A DNA stretch of 64,000 bases from positions 1-64,000 of the forward strand of contig JAODTK010005883.1 of NCBI GenBank assembly GCA_026419785.1, in the 5' to 3' direction. Position 1 is the first letter of the stretch. Each line of letters opens with the position of its first letter. The stretch is from Sclerodactyla briareus. Its lineage: Eukaryota > Echinodermata > Holothuroidea > Dendrochirotida > Sclerodactylidae. A program made the position numbers and the translations under genes. Below, in pieces: positions 21,950 through 33,722 of the stretch. Under the pieces are notes generated by a model. That model saw only the letters and a list, made by a program, of their open reading frames with translations, was not told the DNA's origin and did no database searches.

Positions 21950-22860
21950 GAACATCCATAGATTGGACAGCCCATAGGGGATATGTTCACCCTCCCGGTT
22001 GGTAAGAGCGGCGTGGTGGAGTGGAGAACTCTCGGAGTCGTTCCGGTTAGACCGTCCCAACCCCAGGAACTCTTGTAGCCGGAGTCATCCTGTTGGTCAC
22101 ATTGCTGGATGGAACCGATGATTGTAGGAGGACCAAAGGACGAGATCCCTCTCGATAGGAGGATAATGAGTCCCGACGAGATCGGTTCCGATGGGCAATC
22201 CCCAAACTTCTCCCTGAAAGGTCTTCGTCTAGAAAGGCGAGCTTGATGGACGACTTGATGGACTGGGACGCCCACGGGACCCCCTCAATGACGGTTTCTC
22301 GATGCTCCCGGACAGTACGAACGGGGACACTAGTCAGCTGGTTGAAACGTTAGTCCGCCGCCTAACTGGAACCCACGAGGGAGATGACGGCATCGATGTC
22401 TCACTGAGAAATAACCGCTCCATCGGTTCATTGAAACCGACTCAAAACTTTCGCATAAGGAGGAACGAAGAGGCTGAAGAGGGCCGACTGGTTGCGACGA
22501 ACCCGGTGACATCACCAGGTTATCGGAACACCTCTGCCTCTCCATGGCTGGAATCTGGCTCGTCGAAGCCGAACGCACGTCCGTGTCCAGGCGACCACCA
22601 GCAACCGTCCTGGTTTTCCGCGGGCTCCCCCCAATATGTTGAAGCCGGATCTAATAGGCGAGACAATAACAGCATTCCAAGCCCCCTTCTCTCAGCTAGC
22701 AGTCCAACTTTGGCGGGATCTACCGGGAGTCTTCGTCAGCGAGGAAATTCCCACGGTTCGCAAATGGCACACGGAGCCGTACTCGGGCAGTGTTTGGGTG
22801 GTTAAGTCTCAGATAGAGTGGGGACGGTATTTGGAACATTTGCTCATCGTAATACTGTAA
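21950..22860 (+). CDS. GC-rich coding-like region, unrecognised, possibly gag-like
   Basis: The GC content is clearly higher than in the flanks. The longest frame is 167 codons (22302-22805) and is rich in Ser, Pro, Asn, Gly and Arg. It starts MLPDSTNGDTSQLVETLVRR and ends ...HGAVLGQCLGG. An upstream frame (about 21965-22245, with one stop) reads IGDMFTLPVGKSGVVEWRTL and would join by a frameshift. No protease, zinc knuckle or integrase motif follows and no LTR is seen. It may be an exon (a GGTG/GTTAAG donor-like site is at about 22799) or a decayed retroelement gene. The minus-strand frames (127 and 82 codons) are less protein-like. Confidence 0.35.
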
Positions 22861-23229
22861 AAAAAAAGACAAAATGATCCCATAACATGAGTTAGTGAAT
22901 GACCAACCCATCACGAACTGTCGTTCTTGTGGGGACTGTCTAAAAACAAACACTCCTAAAATGAACCTCCGGAATAAATATAACATTTTTCTCTTCGCGG
23001 TTTAGCGCCATGCCGACGAACGGAGGCCGAACCTCAGAACCAGAATGCAAGCATTCATACTCGCGATAAAATTATGGCCAAGATAGGTCTATCTTTTTCA
23101 TGTAGATTTTTTTTTTCGAGCGAGTAACCTTAGTTAATTATTCTCCAGCCCTGGTCACGGTACCCTGTCCTATCAAATCGATTGACCGTCCCGTTCCATC
23201 CCCCTTTGAAAATATGAACGTGACTGTCC
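22861..23229. other. No gene recognised
   Basis: A-run at 22859-22867 and T-run at 23108-23118. No domain. Confidence 0.4.
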
Positions 23230-23780
23230 ATCGCATTTGAATAAAGGCTGCAGCAGGCGAAAAATTTCCCATCCTGAAATTGTACCCTTGATGACCTCAA
23301 AATGGCCTACACTTTGTTCTGAAAGAAATGTAGCCTACATTCACCAAGTGTTGTCCAAATTTGACAAAGTTTCAAGAAATCGCATACATTTATGCAAGTT
23401 TGGCCTCTGCTGACCTTAAAAATTGACCTCCACTTTTATCAGGAACAAATGTAGTTTACATCCACCAAGTATCGTTCAAATCCGACAAGTTTGAAAAATC
23501 GCATAAATCATGCAAATTGAACCTCTGATGACCTTGAAATGACATTTTTCGGGACCAAATGTTGACCCCACCCACCAAGTTTCGTTCCAGTCTGACGAAG
23601 TTTGAAAAAAACCGCAATAAATTATACAAATTTGACCTCCGAACCTTGAATGACCTCCTGTTTTTTCGGGACGAATTGTTACCCCTACCCACCAAGATTC
23701 GTCTAGATCGAACAAACTTCATAATTTCGCATAAAACTTCCAAAATAGAGGGAGCAGACATGCAGTATTGCCCACTTTCG
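23230..23780 (-). repeat. Satellite B, about 120-bp tandem units
   Basis: About four units, each with TTGACCTC, GACCTTGAAATGACC, CACCAAGTTTCGTTC, GACAAGTTTGAAAAA and CGCATAAATTATGCAAA phrases. Minus-strand frames of 79-101 codons across it are repeat shadows. Relatives occur at 33050-33440 and 40540-41110. Confidence 0.85.
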
Positions 23781-23935
23781 AACCCATTCGAGATTTCATG
23801 AGGGTGGACATGTGCGCACCAAGTTTCGTGTCATCGGACATTGTGTTGGGGAGTTATCGCGCTAACGCCTAAAGTTTCTGGCGGAGACGGCGGCGGCGGA
23901 CACAGCCCCAAAACCATAATATCCCCAGATGCTTA
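23780..23935 (-). repeat. CCG-rich element end, inverted copy of the one at 1557
   Basis: On the minus strand: GGGGATATTATGGTTTTGG, GTGTCCGCCGCCGCCG, then GCGTTAGCGCGATAACTCC and ACGAAACTTGGT. The plus-strand element at 1557-1700 has the same order. Here it runs into satellite B, so the satellite is probably the body of this element. Confidence 0.7.
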
Positions 23936-24149
23936 CAGCGTCGCGGTGATATAATAGGTAGGCTACGTGGATTGTAGATAAAGACGCGGGAGGACCCCCA
24001 TTGCCTGAACTGTTTTCTGCATGTCATCCATATTCTTGGCGGTCTTGGGTAGGAGAACATTTTTGCATCTATAAATTACCGTCGAAAAGATAGTGTTACA
24101 GCACTCGACACCCCCTCCGTTTCAGACAGACTTGTGTTGGCTTTGTCAT

Positions 24150-24515
24150 ATTCCCTAGATATGTTTTTGTGCTCTGAAACAGATTTTTATTTCGATCTGA
24201 CTGATTTGAATCGGTCATGGCTATGATTTTTGCCGCAAGCAAAATGCGACCAAAAATGTTGAAACAAGCTGTAGCTGCCGCCTAAAAGGTATGACAAAGC
24301 TACACCTGCCCTCAGAAACTATTTGGTATTTAATGCGCCCATGAACCCAAATTGAAAATGGGTGGTTTAAAATTAAGTTCAGAACACGTAAATAAACACA
24401 AAGAACATCACTAGGTCTCAAAAACGGAAAGAAAAACGGAAACACGCACACGACAGGAATAGAACCAGGGCCGCGAGATCCGAAAACTTTAGCGATAACC
24501 ACACACCAGCCTTTC
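24150..24515 (-). mobile_element. Possible tRNA-derived SINE
   Basis: A minus-strand head (24512-24443) has GGTTATCGCTAAAG and a B-box-like GGTTCTATTCC (one base away from the consensus at the usual G), bracketed by a GGCCCT/short T stem. The body boundary and tail are not clear. The region lies in a 210-codon minus frame (24853-24221) that has no known motif and is probably chance. Confidence 0.4.
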
Positions 24516-27379
24516 CGGTCAAGTGATGTTGATGTGATGTGAAATTGTGAATATATGTATCGAACGTAACGATCGAATCTATCGGGATGTATAGATGTGC
24601 GAAGAATGTGGATTTGTCTACTTAAAAAATGTGAGGTATTTATTTTCGGAAAATTGTTGAAAGGGATGTAGATAATTCTCGGGACCGTGGCATTTTCACG
24701 GACATCAGGGAAAAGAGGAATCCGAAGCCTGTTCGTGACCCTTATACTGGCTGTTCGTGTTTGTTTTGTTGACCCTAGGGCTATTAATTCTCGTGAGACT
24801 GCAGGCACGTAAAATTCTATAATTTTGTAAAACAGTAATAGCCTATTTGACACAGTTCATTGAATGGAATGGGAGCAGAATTCAGGATTTACGTCCTGTA
24901 TCGTTCTTACACAGTCAGAAAACATTTAGGCAGAACACAATGTTACTTCATTCTACGAAGCACTGTTCGCACTTGGGCCTGGGCAATGGCTGTGGGTGGG
25001 GAAGCGAGCTCGTCTCTGCAATGTGCTCTCATTGACGTCTACGCGTTTCTAATTTTAATTGCCCGAAACATCAATAATGATAAGTAATTCGATTCGTTGC
25101 AAATGGAACTGCTAATCCGAAAATAAAATTTCATTTATCGGTGTTTACTTGCACAGAGACAAACTGTTGAAGCCGATTTGTTCTGATTCAAACGGTCTTT
25201 CCTCTCCGACATAACAATGGTCAAATCTCGATTGAAGCTGTTCGGTACTGTCCGTCGCTCCAATTCTGACGTTACCTGACTAGAATTAAAATATTACCAA
25301 ACTATAATGCGCATGCGCCTGTCAATCGCTTGCTATAGACTTTTTGCACAACTTCCCAGAGAACGTTCATATTATAACATACCATTCCATTGACTAATTT
25401 TATTTGAATCGACTGCTTCAAGGCTACAGAAATGTAACATCGCACCACAACGACTACATACAAGCGATTTCATCTCTCGTAAACGGGGGGAGGAAAGGGG
25501 CCTCCGGGTCTATTTTCCCCCAAGGAAATATACGCCCAAAAGGAAATGACACCCTCAAGGGCGGTACTATACCGAAACGAAGCAAAAGGCCTGAAGCCGA
25601 GGGCCTGAGCAGGCACTGTGCATTCCGCAACTCAGATATCCCCCGTACCTACAGTGTGTGTAAGGCAAAGCCTGGCTAGGTCTGTATCACTAGGCTACCG
25701 CCTAGCCCATGTGAAACCAAGAGCACGCCTGTCGGGCCATCCCTGGAAAGGAAAGGTTTCCGAATAAATTCGATCTTCTCCGACAAACGTTATCGTCATA
25801 GGTTAGCTGTCGAAAGCACGCCTATTCTTTCCAGAAATTAGAAGGAAATGTTAAAATGGGGGATTCTAAGATTAATCCTTACGCCAGATCTGGAGTCGAT
25901 GCTTATATCTTTGCCGGCGGAATATAACTGAAGGGCTGGTCGAGTTGCCAGTAGCCTGTTGAACCCGGCGTTTTGACTTTGTTCACCTCGTATCCGCCCC
26001 ATTCACTCATTGTGGCAAGGTCAGGATGACCCTTTAACTAATGGTTGATTTGCCTAAACAATCGCCTGTGCGACTCGTTCTGCTCGCTGTCAGCTGAATC
26101 ATGGGCGGTACTAGGGGCGGTGCGAACTCACGTTGATTGCGAATCGGACCTTTATTTCTCCTTTCACTAAATTACGGGAAACGTCCATGTCTGCTGAAAA
26201 ATTACTCAATTGGTCTGATTTGTAATTTATTTAGACACCTCCGACCAAGTTTCGGCATACGTTATATGGATATTCTTTTTTATTTTGCTTCATTTGAAGA
26301 GGTCATATTTTTCTGAACGGCCTGCGGCGATACCAAACAAGCCGCAATACGCCTGCACATAGCCTAAACAGTGTTTCGCTCAATTTTAGGCTTCAAATGC
26401 ATCATTCTTCGATAAATTCTCATGTTCGGTGTTGTAAAATGTTATTGAAAGTCTCTGTAAATATGCATGACCTATATATTGGGCGATTTTCCGCGGAATC
26501 TATTCAGGATTGCTCCCATCCATATCAACTCCCGGTCCCCTACTGATGACTGACATCAACGTCACCTGAATCGTAATGACCTAAAATCCCAATTTTCTGG
26601 GATATGTCAACCAGTTCCTGCAGACGATATGTTGGTGATATTCGACTGTGGTATATATACTAAAGTGCGATAGCCCCCTCTATTTTAGGAACGGCTTCTC
26701 CATATCGTCCGCTTTTGCAGGCTAAGTTGCCAGTGGCAAATTTTGTTTTCGGCCTGGTTAGGAGGTAGGGAATATGACACAGGCATTGGTGTACCGGTAT
26801 GACGACTGCAGTGAACTTATGGTTCTCGGTACGAATCACTCCAGAATCAATGTGCATCGTTCGAACAGAATTGTAATTCCACTTGGCACTTCATAATCAT
26901 GGATGTAAAATACGAACATATCTAGCCTTTAAATAATTTCACTCATGAATTAGATAGTCCTATACGGGTTGTTATATATGGCGGTCATATATCAATAGGT
27001 TGGGATTGGTTCTCCTCTCGACAATGAAGGCCATTTTCCTTCAACTGGTAAGGCCGCTATCCAGTTCGCATGAACATAATATAATTAGCAAATTAGCAGT
27101 AGAAAACGCATGCCCCTCTCCCTGTTAGATCTCTTAAACTTAAGTTAAGCTACGTAGATTCTGCCAAGATAAAACAATAAATAAAACAATAGGGATCAGA
27201 TAAAATATGGAAAAACGTTCATTCTGCGATTCCACTGATCGCTATTCGCCCGAAAGCAATTGATGCCGTTTACGGTTTACCTTGTAATAATAATATGAAC
27301 GATACGTCGTGAAACCGCAATCCGCTGTATAGTTTTCAACAAGTATTTCCGTAATTACTAACATTTCTCTTGAGTCCTG
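24516..27379. other. No gene recognised
   Basis: About 2.9 kb of mixed sequence. The longest plus frame here is 91 codons (25404-25679), Gly/Arg/Pro-rich and without motif. CTAGGC...GCCTAG short hairpins lie near 25690-25706. No repeat copy identified. Confidence 0.4.
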
Positions 27380-27610
27380 GACTTGGGATCTTCCTGGTTA
27401 GTTCTACAAAGTACTAAAAATCAACCCATGTCCAAGGAAGCATTACTAAAAAACCGTCCCCGTAGCTTGTGGGATCACGATGATTCGCTACCTTTCCGAC
27501 CGAAACGGCGGCCATTTTCAAATTCAAGATGGCCGCCATGTAGTCTGGGTGATGGTGTATTACCGTTAGAATCTCACCGTACTGATAACATTATGTTAGT
27601 CACTAATACC
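27380..27610. repeat. Repeat with GGCGGCCATTTT palindrome, copy 2
   Basis: GGCGGCCATTTTCAAATTC, then AAGATGGCCGCC (27507-27537), followed by an ACATTATGTTAGTCACTA phrase matching copy 1 at 20991-21110. A third, shorter palindrome (GGCCATTTTGAAATTCC then AAAAAGGCC) is at 27667-27692. Confidence 0.6.
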
Positions 27611-27699
27611 AGTCTGTAGGTACTATGAAACGGGAGAGTTACGATCACTTTCCAATAAGAGATGTCGGCCATTTTGAAATTCCAAAAAGGCCGCCAAAA

Positions 27700-28340
27700 C
27701 CATGTCGAAAAATGAACCCTGGAACTTTCGGAAAATGCAATTCAATCATTTAGGCAAACCTTTCTCGAAAAATGACCCAAGCACCCCTACTATATCGTGG
27801 ACTGCTGGTAACTACGGGCTTAATGACCTATTATGTGAAAACTGCAAAAAATCTGGAAATTGCTTCTCCCCCTACAGATTAGGTTGGATCACCATGGAAC
27901 TCTGATAGTGTTATCATGAACTAGTGGTACATACAGGGTGTTCAGGGATTTACCGTCAAAAGTCACTGTGGGCTATATAAACTAGTTTGTAGAAATACAC
28001 TGCCTAAAACTGCAACATGTTTCTTTCTCTGCTGATTAAGTTGGATACCATGGAACTCTGAACGTGTTATCATGGTCAAGTGAGGCGTTCAGTGATTCCC
28101 GGTCAAAGGTCATTGATGGGCATAATGAACTACTATACAAAATTGTTTGTCGAACTCAGTCAGTGTTATCATGGACTTTTTTTCATGGAAAGTAAATTCA
28201 TGAAAGGTCCTATCACTCATTTTGCTGAAAAATTGCAACGCTTCTCCTCCCACAGTTAAAGTCGGATCATCACGAAGGTTGGTCAGGATGATGGTTGACC
28301 AGTGCTGCTCAACGAGATTTTGGTGAAACGTCATGAGAGG
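27700..28340 (+). repeat. Tandem array, about 150-bp units, satellite A relative
   Basis: Three to four units share TGTGAAAACTGCAAAAA, TTGGAT-ACCATGGAACTCTG, GTGTTATCATG and GTTCAGGGATT phrases. Similar phrases end the satellite A array at 48.14-48.3 kb. Confidence 0.75.
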
Positions 28341-29022
28341 TCATTTTGGCCCAATTCTTAGAGACTCCCTCGGAGTTGAGATGGTCTCTAAATAGGCATG
28401 TGGAGAGGTCATGTGATTTGTCCACATAAGCTCTCCAGGCCTGCGGGGTAGACTACTCTCTGAGAATAGTCTGGAAAATTCATAACAAAGCAGCACTACA
28501 TGTATACACGTTGATACTTAAAGAACGGTGTCTCGTGATCGGCTGAAGACAGTTTGAAATAATATATTTAGGAATTTGAGGTTAAAGAAGTAATTTAAGT
28601 AGGGGAAGTATCACACGCGCATTTTTCAGAAATTATTTATGTTCATTATCATAATGATAGTTAGATGCCTTTCCGAATGATTGTCTAATTGTGTCATGAA
28701 ACATTTAACATGCTTCACCAAATCTCTGAATATTGAGGCAGAACTGTTTTGAAGCATATATGGAGCTCAAACCCGGTTCAACTTGGTTCAATCTTGGATG
28801 GATTTGACTAAACTTTGACACATTGTTCAAGACGTGAGGCATCTTTTACGACTGAAGGTCAGGTTCAAAGTCATTGAAGAGGCATCATAGACCACTGTGT
28901 GAAATTTTACATGATGTACTTCTATGAACTCTAATAGAATCCCTGGAATTCAATTGTTTTTCCGGGCAGTGATTTTGTCAGCTTTCCAAAGAGCCTTTGA
29001 ATACTTTTATGGTTCGAGCTAC
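28341..29022. other. No gene recognised; likely body of the repeat to the left
   Basis: Contains GGTCA/TTGAC phrases and AT-rich sequence. No coding signal. Confidence 0.4.
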
Positions 29023-29040
29023 AGCACCATGGTGCTCTAA
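29017..29040. repeat. Perfect 14-bp palindrome AGCACCATGGTGCT
   Basis: It lies in GAGCTAC-AGCACCATGGTGCT-CT (palindrome 29023-29036). The related sequence at 8601-8622 ends repeat R3. Probably the right end of the element containing the array at 27.7 kb. Confidence 0.55.
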
Positions 29041-29399
29041 TATCGAGCAAGTCATTTTGTGCAGTTTCATTAGTCTCCTAACATTAAGTGAGATGATAAC
29101 TATGACAGAGTGAGTCATCCGTGTCAATGTACTGAAGGAAGATATTTTCATTTTTTGCACTGATTCTCTTGATCCAACTCATATAAGCATACAAAAAAAT
29201 TGTGGATTTTCCAATTATGAAAAATTGAACCTCGATGATGAAATTTATGATTTATATTTATTTTTTTGGTTGTTGTACCACCTATATAAGGAACCCAGTT
29301 TTATACCTTGATCTCAATATGTTGTCATACCATGGAAATCTGTGACATAGACCATTTCAACGTGCTTAGAATTGGAATATGTGGAAATTGTTACAAATG
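29041..29399. other. No gene recognised
   Basis: AT-rich sequence, nothing supported. Confidence 0.4.
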
Positions 29400-29766
29400 T
29401 GGTAATTATGATAATATTTTGTTTTTATATAGCGCTTTTCCACGTGGAGGACATGCTCAAAGCTTCACAGATATAACCGCACCTCTTGCATGTTTTCTCT
29501 CAACGCACCATGTCGGTTACGTCACTTCATCGTGTCCCCCGGGAGACATCCTTATGGGGCTGCCAGTTCGGCGCTAGCTACTTGTTCACAGTCCACTTTC
29601 ACTACACCCTGTACCCACTTTTACACATGGGTGATGTGGAACATTTCAGGAGACATTATTGTCCAACACCACTACAGAGAATACCTTGGGTTTCTAATGG
29701 GATCCTAACTCCGCAATCAATGGTTTTGTCGTCTAGATCTACCGACTGAGCTATCCCGCTGTACAC
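29400..29766 (-). mobile_element. tRNA-derived SINE with GCGCTATATAAAA tail
   Basis: The minus strand begins with a tRNA-like head, GCGGGATAGCTCAGTCGG then TAGA (A box), with a weakened B box (GAGTTAGGATCC) about 45 bases on. The body follows, and the 3' end is GAAAAGCGCTATATAAAAAC. The GCGCTATATAAA-type end is widespread in animal SINEs and in the LINEs that mobilise them. Plus-strand frames of 72-89 codons over it are shadows. Confidence 0.72.
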
Positions 29767-30244
29767 TGTAGATTGGTGAGGCAGAAGTACCTCGTCCTCT
29801 AAAACTTTACATTTTGTATACACGAACATCCGACACAGCAAAACCACATATTCTTCCGAAATAAACTCACCTACTTGTTTGTGTTGCGTGTGGAATGTGG
29901 AATGGTGGTCAGTTGTCATTTTTGTGAATCTCGGTCCTTCTCTGGGCTTGTCTGTTTTGGCATTATATCCATGTTTTGCCAATTCTTTTTGTGACTAGGA
30001 ATTCAATATTCTGGAAGACTAACAGGACCACTCAGTCACAGTTCGTTCGCCTGCTGAACCCCACAGATCACTGCATTATGGGGATCTTTGGGAGCAAGAC
30101 CACCACGGCTGCCTCTACGCCCCCCCGCCTCTGGCTCCTGCACATGGTATGGTTATATTTTTTGGACTGGGAAGTGTAAATGTAACGTACAGTCATTCAT
30201 TCTGAAGGCTGTTGGTAAGTAAAACCGTGCCTTCGTCGTCTGCA
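29767..30244. other. No gene recognised
   Basis: A 108-codon minus frame (29982-29656) overlaps the SINE head and is not protein-like. Nothing else. Confidence 0.4.
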
Positions 30245-30290
30245 GGGGGGGGGGGGGGGGGGGGGGGTGGGTGTGGGGGTGGTGGGCGGG
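30245..30290. repeat. G homopolymer and G-rich tract
   Basis: 23 consecutive G (30245-30267) followed by GGGT/GGTGGG repeats. Strong G-quadruplex potential. Confidence 0.95.
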
Positions 30291-33000
30291 TTTTTTCGTG
30301 ATGTCACCTAGTTTCGTTCATGCAGTTTGTCCATTCGGAAGTAGTGCTACAATATTGTGTAAACCCTACACTGTGCTTTGAAGAAAATCATGTACTTTTG
30401 GGAGTGAACAGGGAATCGAATTACTACCTCATAAGTTTCGCAGAAATTGAAATGTTTTAATGACAATGTCGCTTTGAATGTAATCCCATTCAATCCAAAG
30501 AATTTTGTCCCTCGTGACTGCCAACGTTTCAGACTACGTGCCTTCCATTTCAACGTTGGTTCATGGAACTAGCCACTTGTGTTTAAAAATGGTCCAGGCA
30601 TATTCTATAACAAGCACTAACGAAATGAATCGTAACTGACGAGGTAACTACACGAACATGTGAAAAAGAACCCCCACTTAATGTATCATAGCACCTATAC
30701 CCGTATAGGCCCTATAGAAATATCGACACAACAATATGCTACAGTTATGGGACTTGCACGCGTGTCGCCGAAGAGCAACAATTGGAAGAGTGCTGGGGCC
30801 AACTGGCAACGCAGGATGACGAATGCTTTACACTACTTGAGCAATGACCTTTAAACGTTGAACAGCATTATTGACGCGAATGGGCGACAGCAAGAGGATG
30901 GGAACTAAATGCGTTGAATTGTAACATAGCGGCGCAGAAATTACATCTGGTAAGATTCACCTAAGTATGAATCGCCTCATGCTCCGCTGTCAACGCATAT
31001 TGCAGAAATGATTTGGCAACCCTAAAAGTCCTGAAACGCAAATCCTCATCTCCCATGCGAAAAACAATCTCTGGTGGATGTTCAAGGTGAGTTTTTTCTA
31101 ATAAACTGACGAATTTACTACAAAAATAAACCGCCGATATGGTCTATACTGGTGTGCGTGTGTGTTGTGTGTGTTTGTGGCGAGTGTGTATGAAACAATA
31201 GAGTTCCTGTAGCGGTAATTGGTCTTTTTGACATCAATGACCTACCACTGTCCGATTTATATGTAATGCATGGGCGGCAACGCAAGGGCGGGGCGGTGGG
31301 GTGATCATTCTCCCCTAACATCTTGGGCGAGAAAGACGCCGGTATTTATGGGAAATTCTCTCCCAACTTCAGTGAAGTGTTGACTAAATTTTCAACATAA
31401 CAACGTGCTGTGAAATTTGACCGAAATGCAACAGTGGTCCAAATGCCCACCACTTTGCTGTCTGAAATATGAATTTTAACCCCGGTTGAAAGATTCACAT
31501 CAGACGGCACGAAAAATAATTCAAGTTGGTTGACATAGTAATGTTTGTTAAGTGTCATAACCATAACCTCGCCATAACTAGAACGTTTTGCTAGACGCAA
31601 CGAGGAAAGGAAAGAAGAAAAGTAGGAACGGAATTTGGGTTGGTAATAGAATGTCAACAGGTCCAGCAACGACGGCAGAGAATGGTCAAGAGTGAGTGGT
31701 CATACCTTATCAAGGGCGTCCGATTTGTGTTGGCGATTGATGGGGGACGACCAGATGAATACTATATCGGGAGGGAGCGCCACCACAGGTTGGCGCGTAA
31801 GCGTAACTAAAAAGTTTTTCGATGAAGACCACTAGTTGCAAAAGTAGAAACGGCACTCCCCTTGCCTTATGGGACAGTAATCGGGTGGCCGTCCAACAAA
31901 TTGATAACACATTTAGTGTTTGGGAAAGGTTCTCCAAAACTATAAACAAAATAGGGATAATTTCAAGGTTTTGCGTTTGGTGGTGCTGTGACAGTCAGAT
32001 GCAAGTGATGTTTACGGTCATAAAAGAGCAATGGAAAATGGTCAATGGCAACAACCACTACCACAAACGTTCGAGCAAAGCGCGAGATTTTGCAGACTCC
32101 AATTACTCTGACTAACGGCATTGCACTGACCCCTTCTCTGACCTAGCACCTTGGATAGGGCTTGTGTTTTTTACTCAATTATTACGGTTCACATTTTTAT
32201 TATCTTTGCGGACCCCAGGCGCATGGGAGAGACACTTTCATTGCTCAGATATGTGGCCAATGAAGTATGACACAGAAGGTAAAACCTCAAACCGGCGCGC
32301 GAAGCGCTCGCGGAAATGTTAAACTTCTGGACATTTCTCAGGAAAAGTCAGGCCGAATCGTTTATATATATTAACTTATTTTCACCTGAATTTGGAATCA
32401 AGTCTTGCCACGAATTTGTGGGCCTCCCAGGCCGGAACTCCGATGGTATTTCAAGGGTTCCACCCGCACCGGGTGCCGGCCCCTTAGTGTGTGCACCCGA
32501 GCACACACCACAACTTTCAAACATTGGTCCCAACCCCATAAATTGTTTTGTGATACTGTAAATTTGCAAATAGCTCACATATGCCACAATTTACAGTCCC
32601 ACCAGTGGGAAGTCTTACCACGTCGCCTCAACCTTTTTCCCTTTTGAAAACACAAGTTTAATACTTTTTTGGCATTACAAACAAATCGAAATCAGGCTTG
32701 GACTTTTCTTCACTCGAATTTTGCAATTTGCGGCGTTCCCTCTGGCTGCATTCAATTCGATTTTCGTTGTGCCATCAAAGTGATAGTATGTGCACCGTGT
32801 ACCCAACTCACTTCTCTCGACAAGTGCCTCGCACCCCTAAATAATAAACAAGACACCAAATTGTGTCGTGATTCCTTACCATAGCCGACAAGCTAGTGGC
32901 TACTAGGGCCAAACCAGAAAAAACTGTATTACCCCCTACTTCTGTTCACTTGAAATTCTTATAGTCCAGCAAAACACTTGGAATTTTCATTATTATCTTT
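30291..33000. other. No gene recognised
   Basis: About 2.7 kb. A GAGCGCCACCAC-AGTTGGCGC hairpin-like motif at about 31776-31797 recurs in a variant at 46022-46040. A short (GT)n tract lies near 31150-31190. Frames up to 107 codons (minus 31669-31346) show no motif. Confidence 0.4.
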
Positions 33001-33049
33001 CCCTTCACGGCCCCTTCCCTTCCCTTCTACTGCTTTTTGTTTTTTTGGG

Positions 33050-33440
33050 AGGAGAACAAATGACCTCCCCAATTCCCAACTGAGTATTTTCAGTTTTTGA
33101 CAAATTTTGGAAAATCACCAAAAGTATGCAAATTTGTCCCCATGACTTCACAGATGACCCCTTATCATGGCCGAATGAAGTCCCCATCCGGCAAGTTTCG
33201 TTCACATAGACAACTTTTTTCAAAAAAAAAATTTTTTTCGCGTTAATTATGCAATTAGTGAATGTAGCAGTACATACAAAAGAGTCTATGAGGTCCCCCA
33301 ATTGATATTGCCAAATTTTGCACCGTATATAAAAAAATGGCCATAAAAAAACTTGCCCACAAAAAACTGAACGCTTCGTGTGAGAAAACCCATTATGTAC
33401 GGAGGAAACACTTGGTGGTCCCGGGAACTCAAAGGTCACA
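33050..33440 (-). repeat. Satellite B relative, decayed
   Basis: Phrases GGCAAGTTTCGTTCACAT, TATGCAAATTTG, GACCCCTT and CGCGTTAATTATGCAATTA follow the order of satellite B units at 23.3-23.75 kb. The 144-codon minus frame here is a repeat shadow. Confidence 0.55.
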
Positions 33441-33722
33441 CAAATGAGTCAGCAGTACAACGCAAATTGGCATAGGCCTAGCCTCCCCAATACCTTGCCA
33501 TGGGTATTGTTTTCCCCTAATCAAGACCAGGCACACATGACTTCGGAACAAAGTGGAGGGGGTGGAGGGCTTGATTGGGACGTTCTTTTTCGCCTAACTT
33601 GTTTTGCTTCCTTTTCTTCCTTTTCTCTTGGTGCTCACAGCTGACACAGTGATCAACTTCTCTCCGCTCACAGTGCCACACATACCCGTATTCACACCTC
33701 AATTTGACAGTTTGAGTATCCA

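Noticed and set aside
24221-24853. 210-codon minus-strand frame, longest in the window
   Set aside because: No recognisable domain, hydrophobic and Arg/Ser-rich mixture, and it overlaps a tRNA-derived SINE head. A frame of this length is possible by chance in 64 kb.
33005-33439. 144-codon minus frame
   Set aside because: Covers a decayed satellite B stretch; shares phrases with non-coding repeats.
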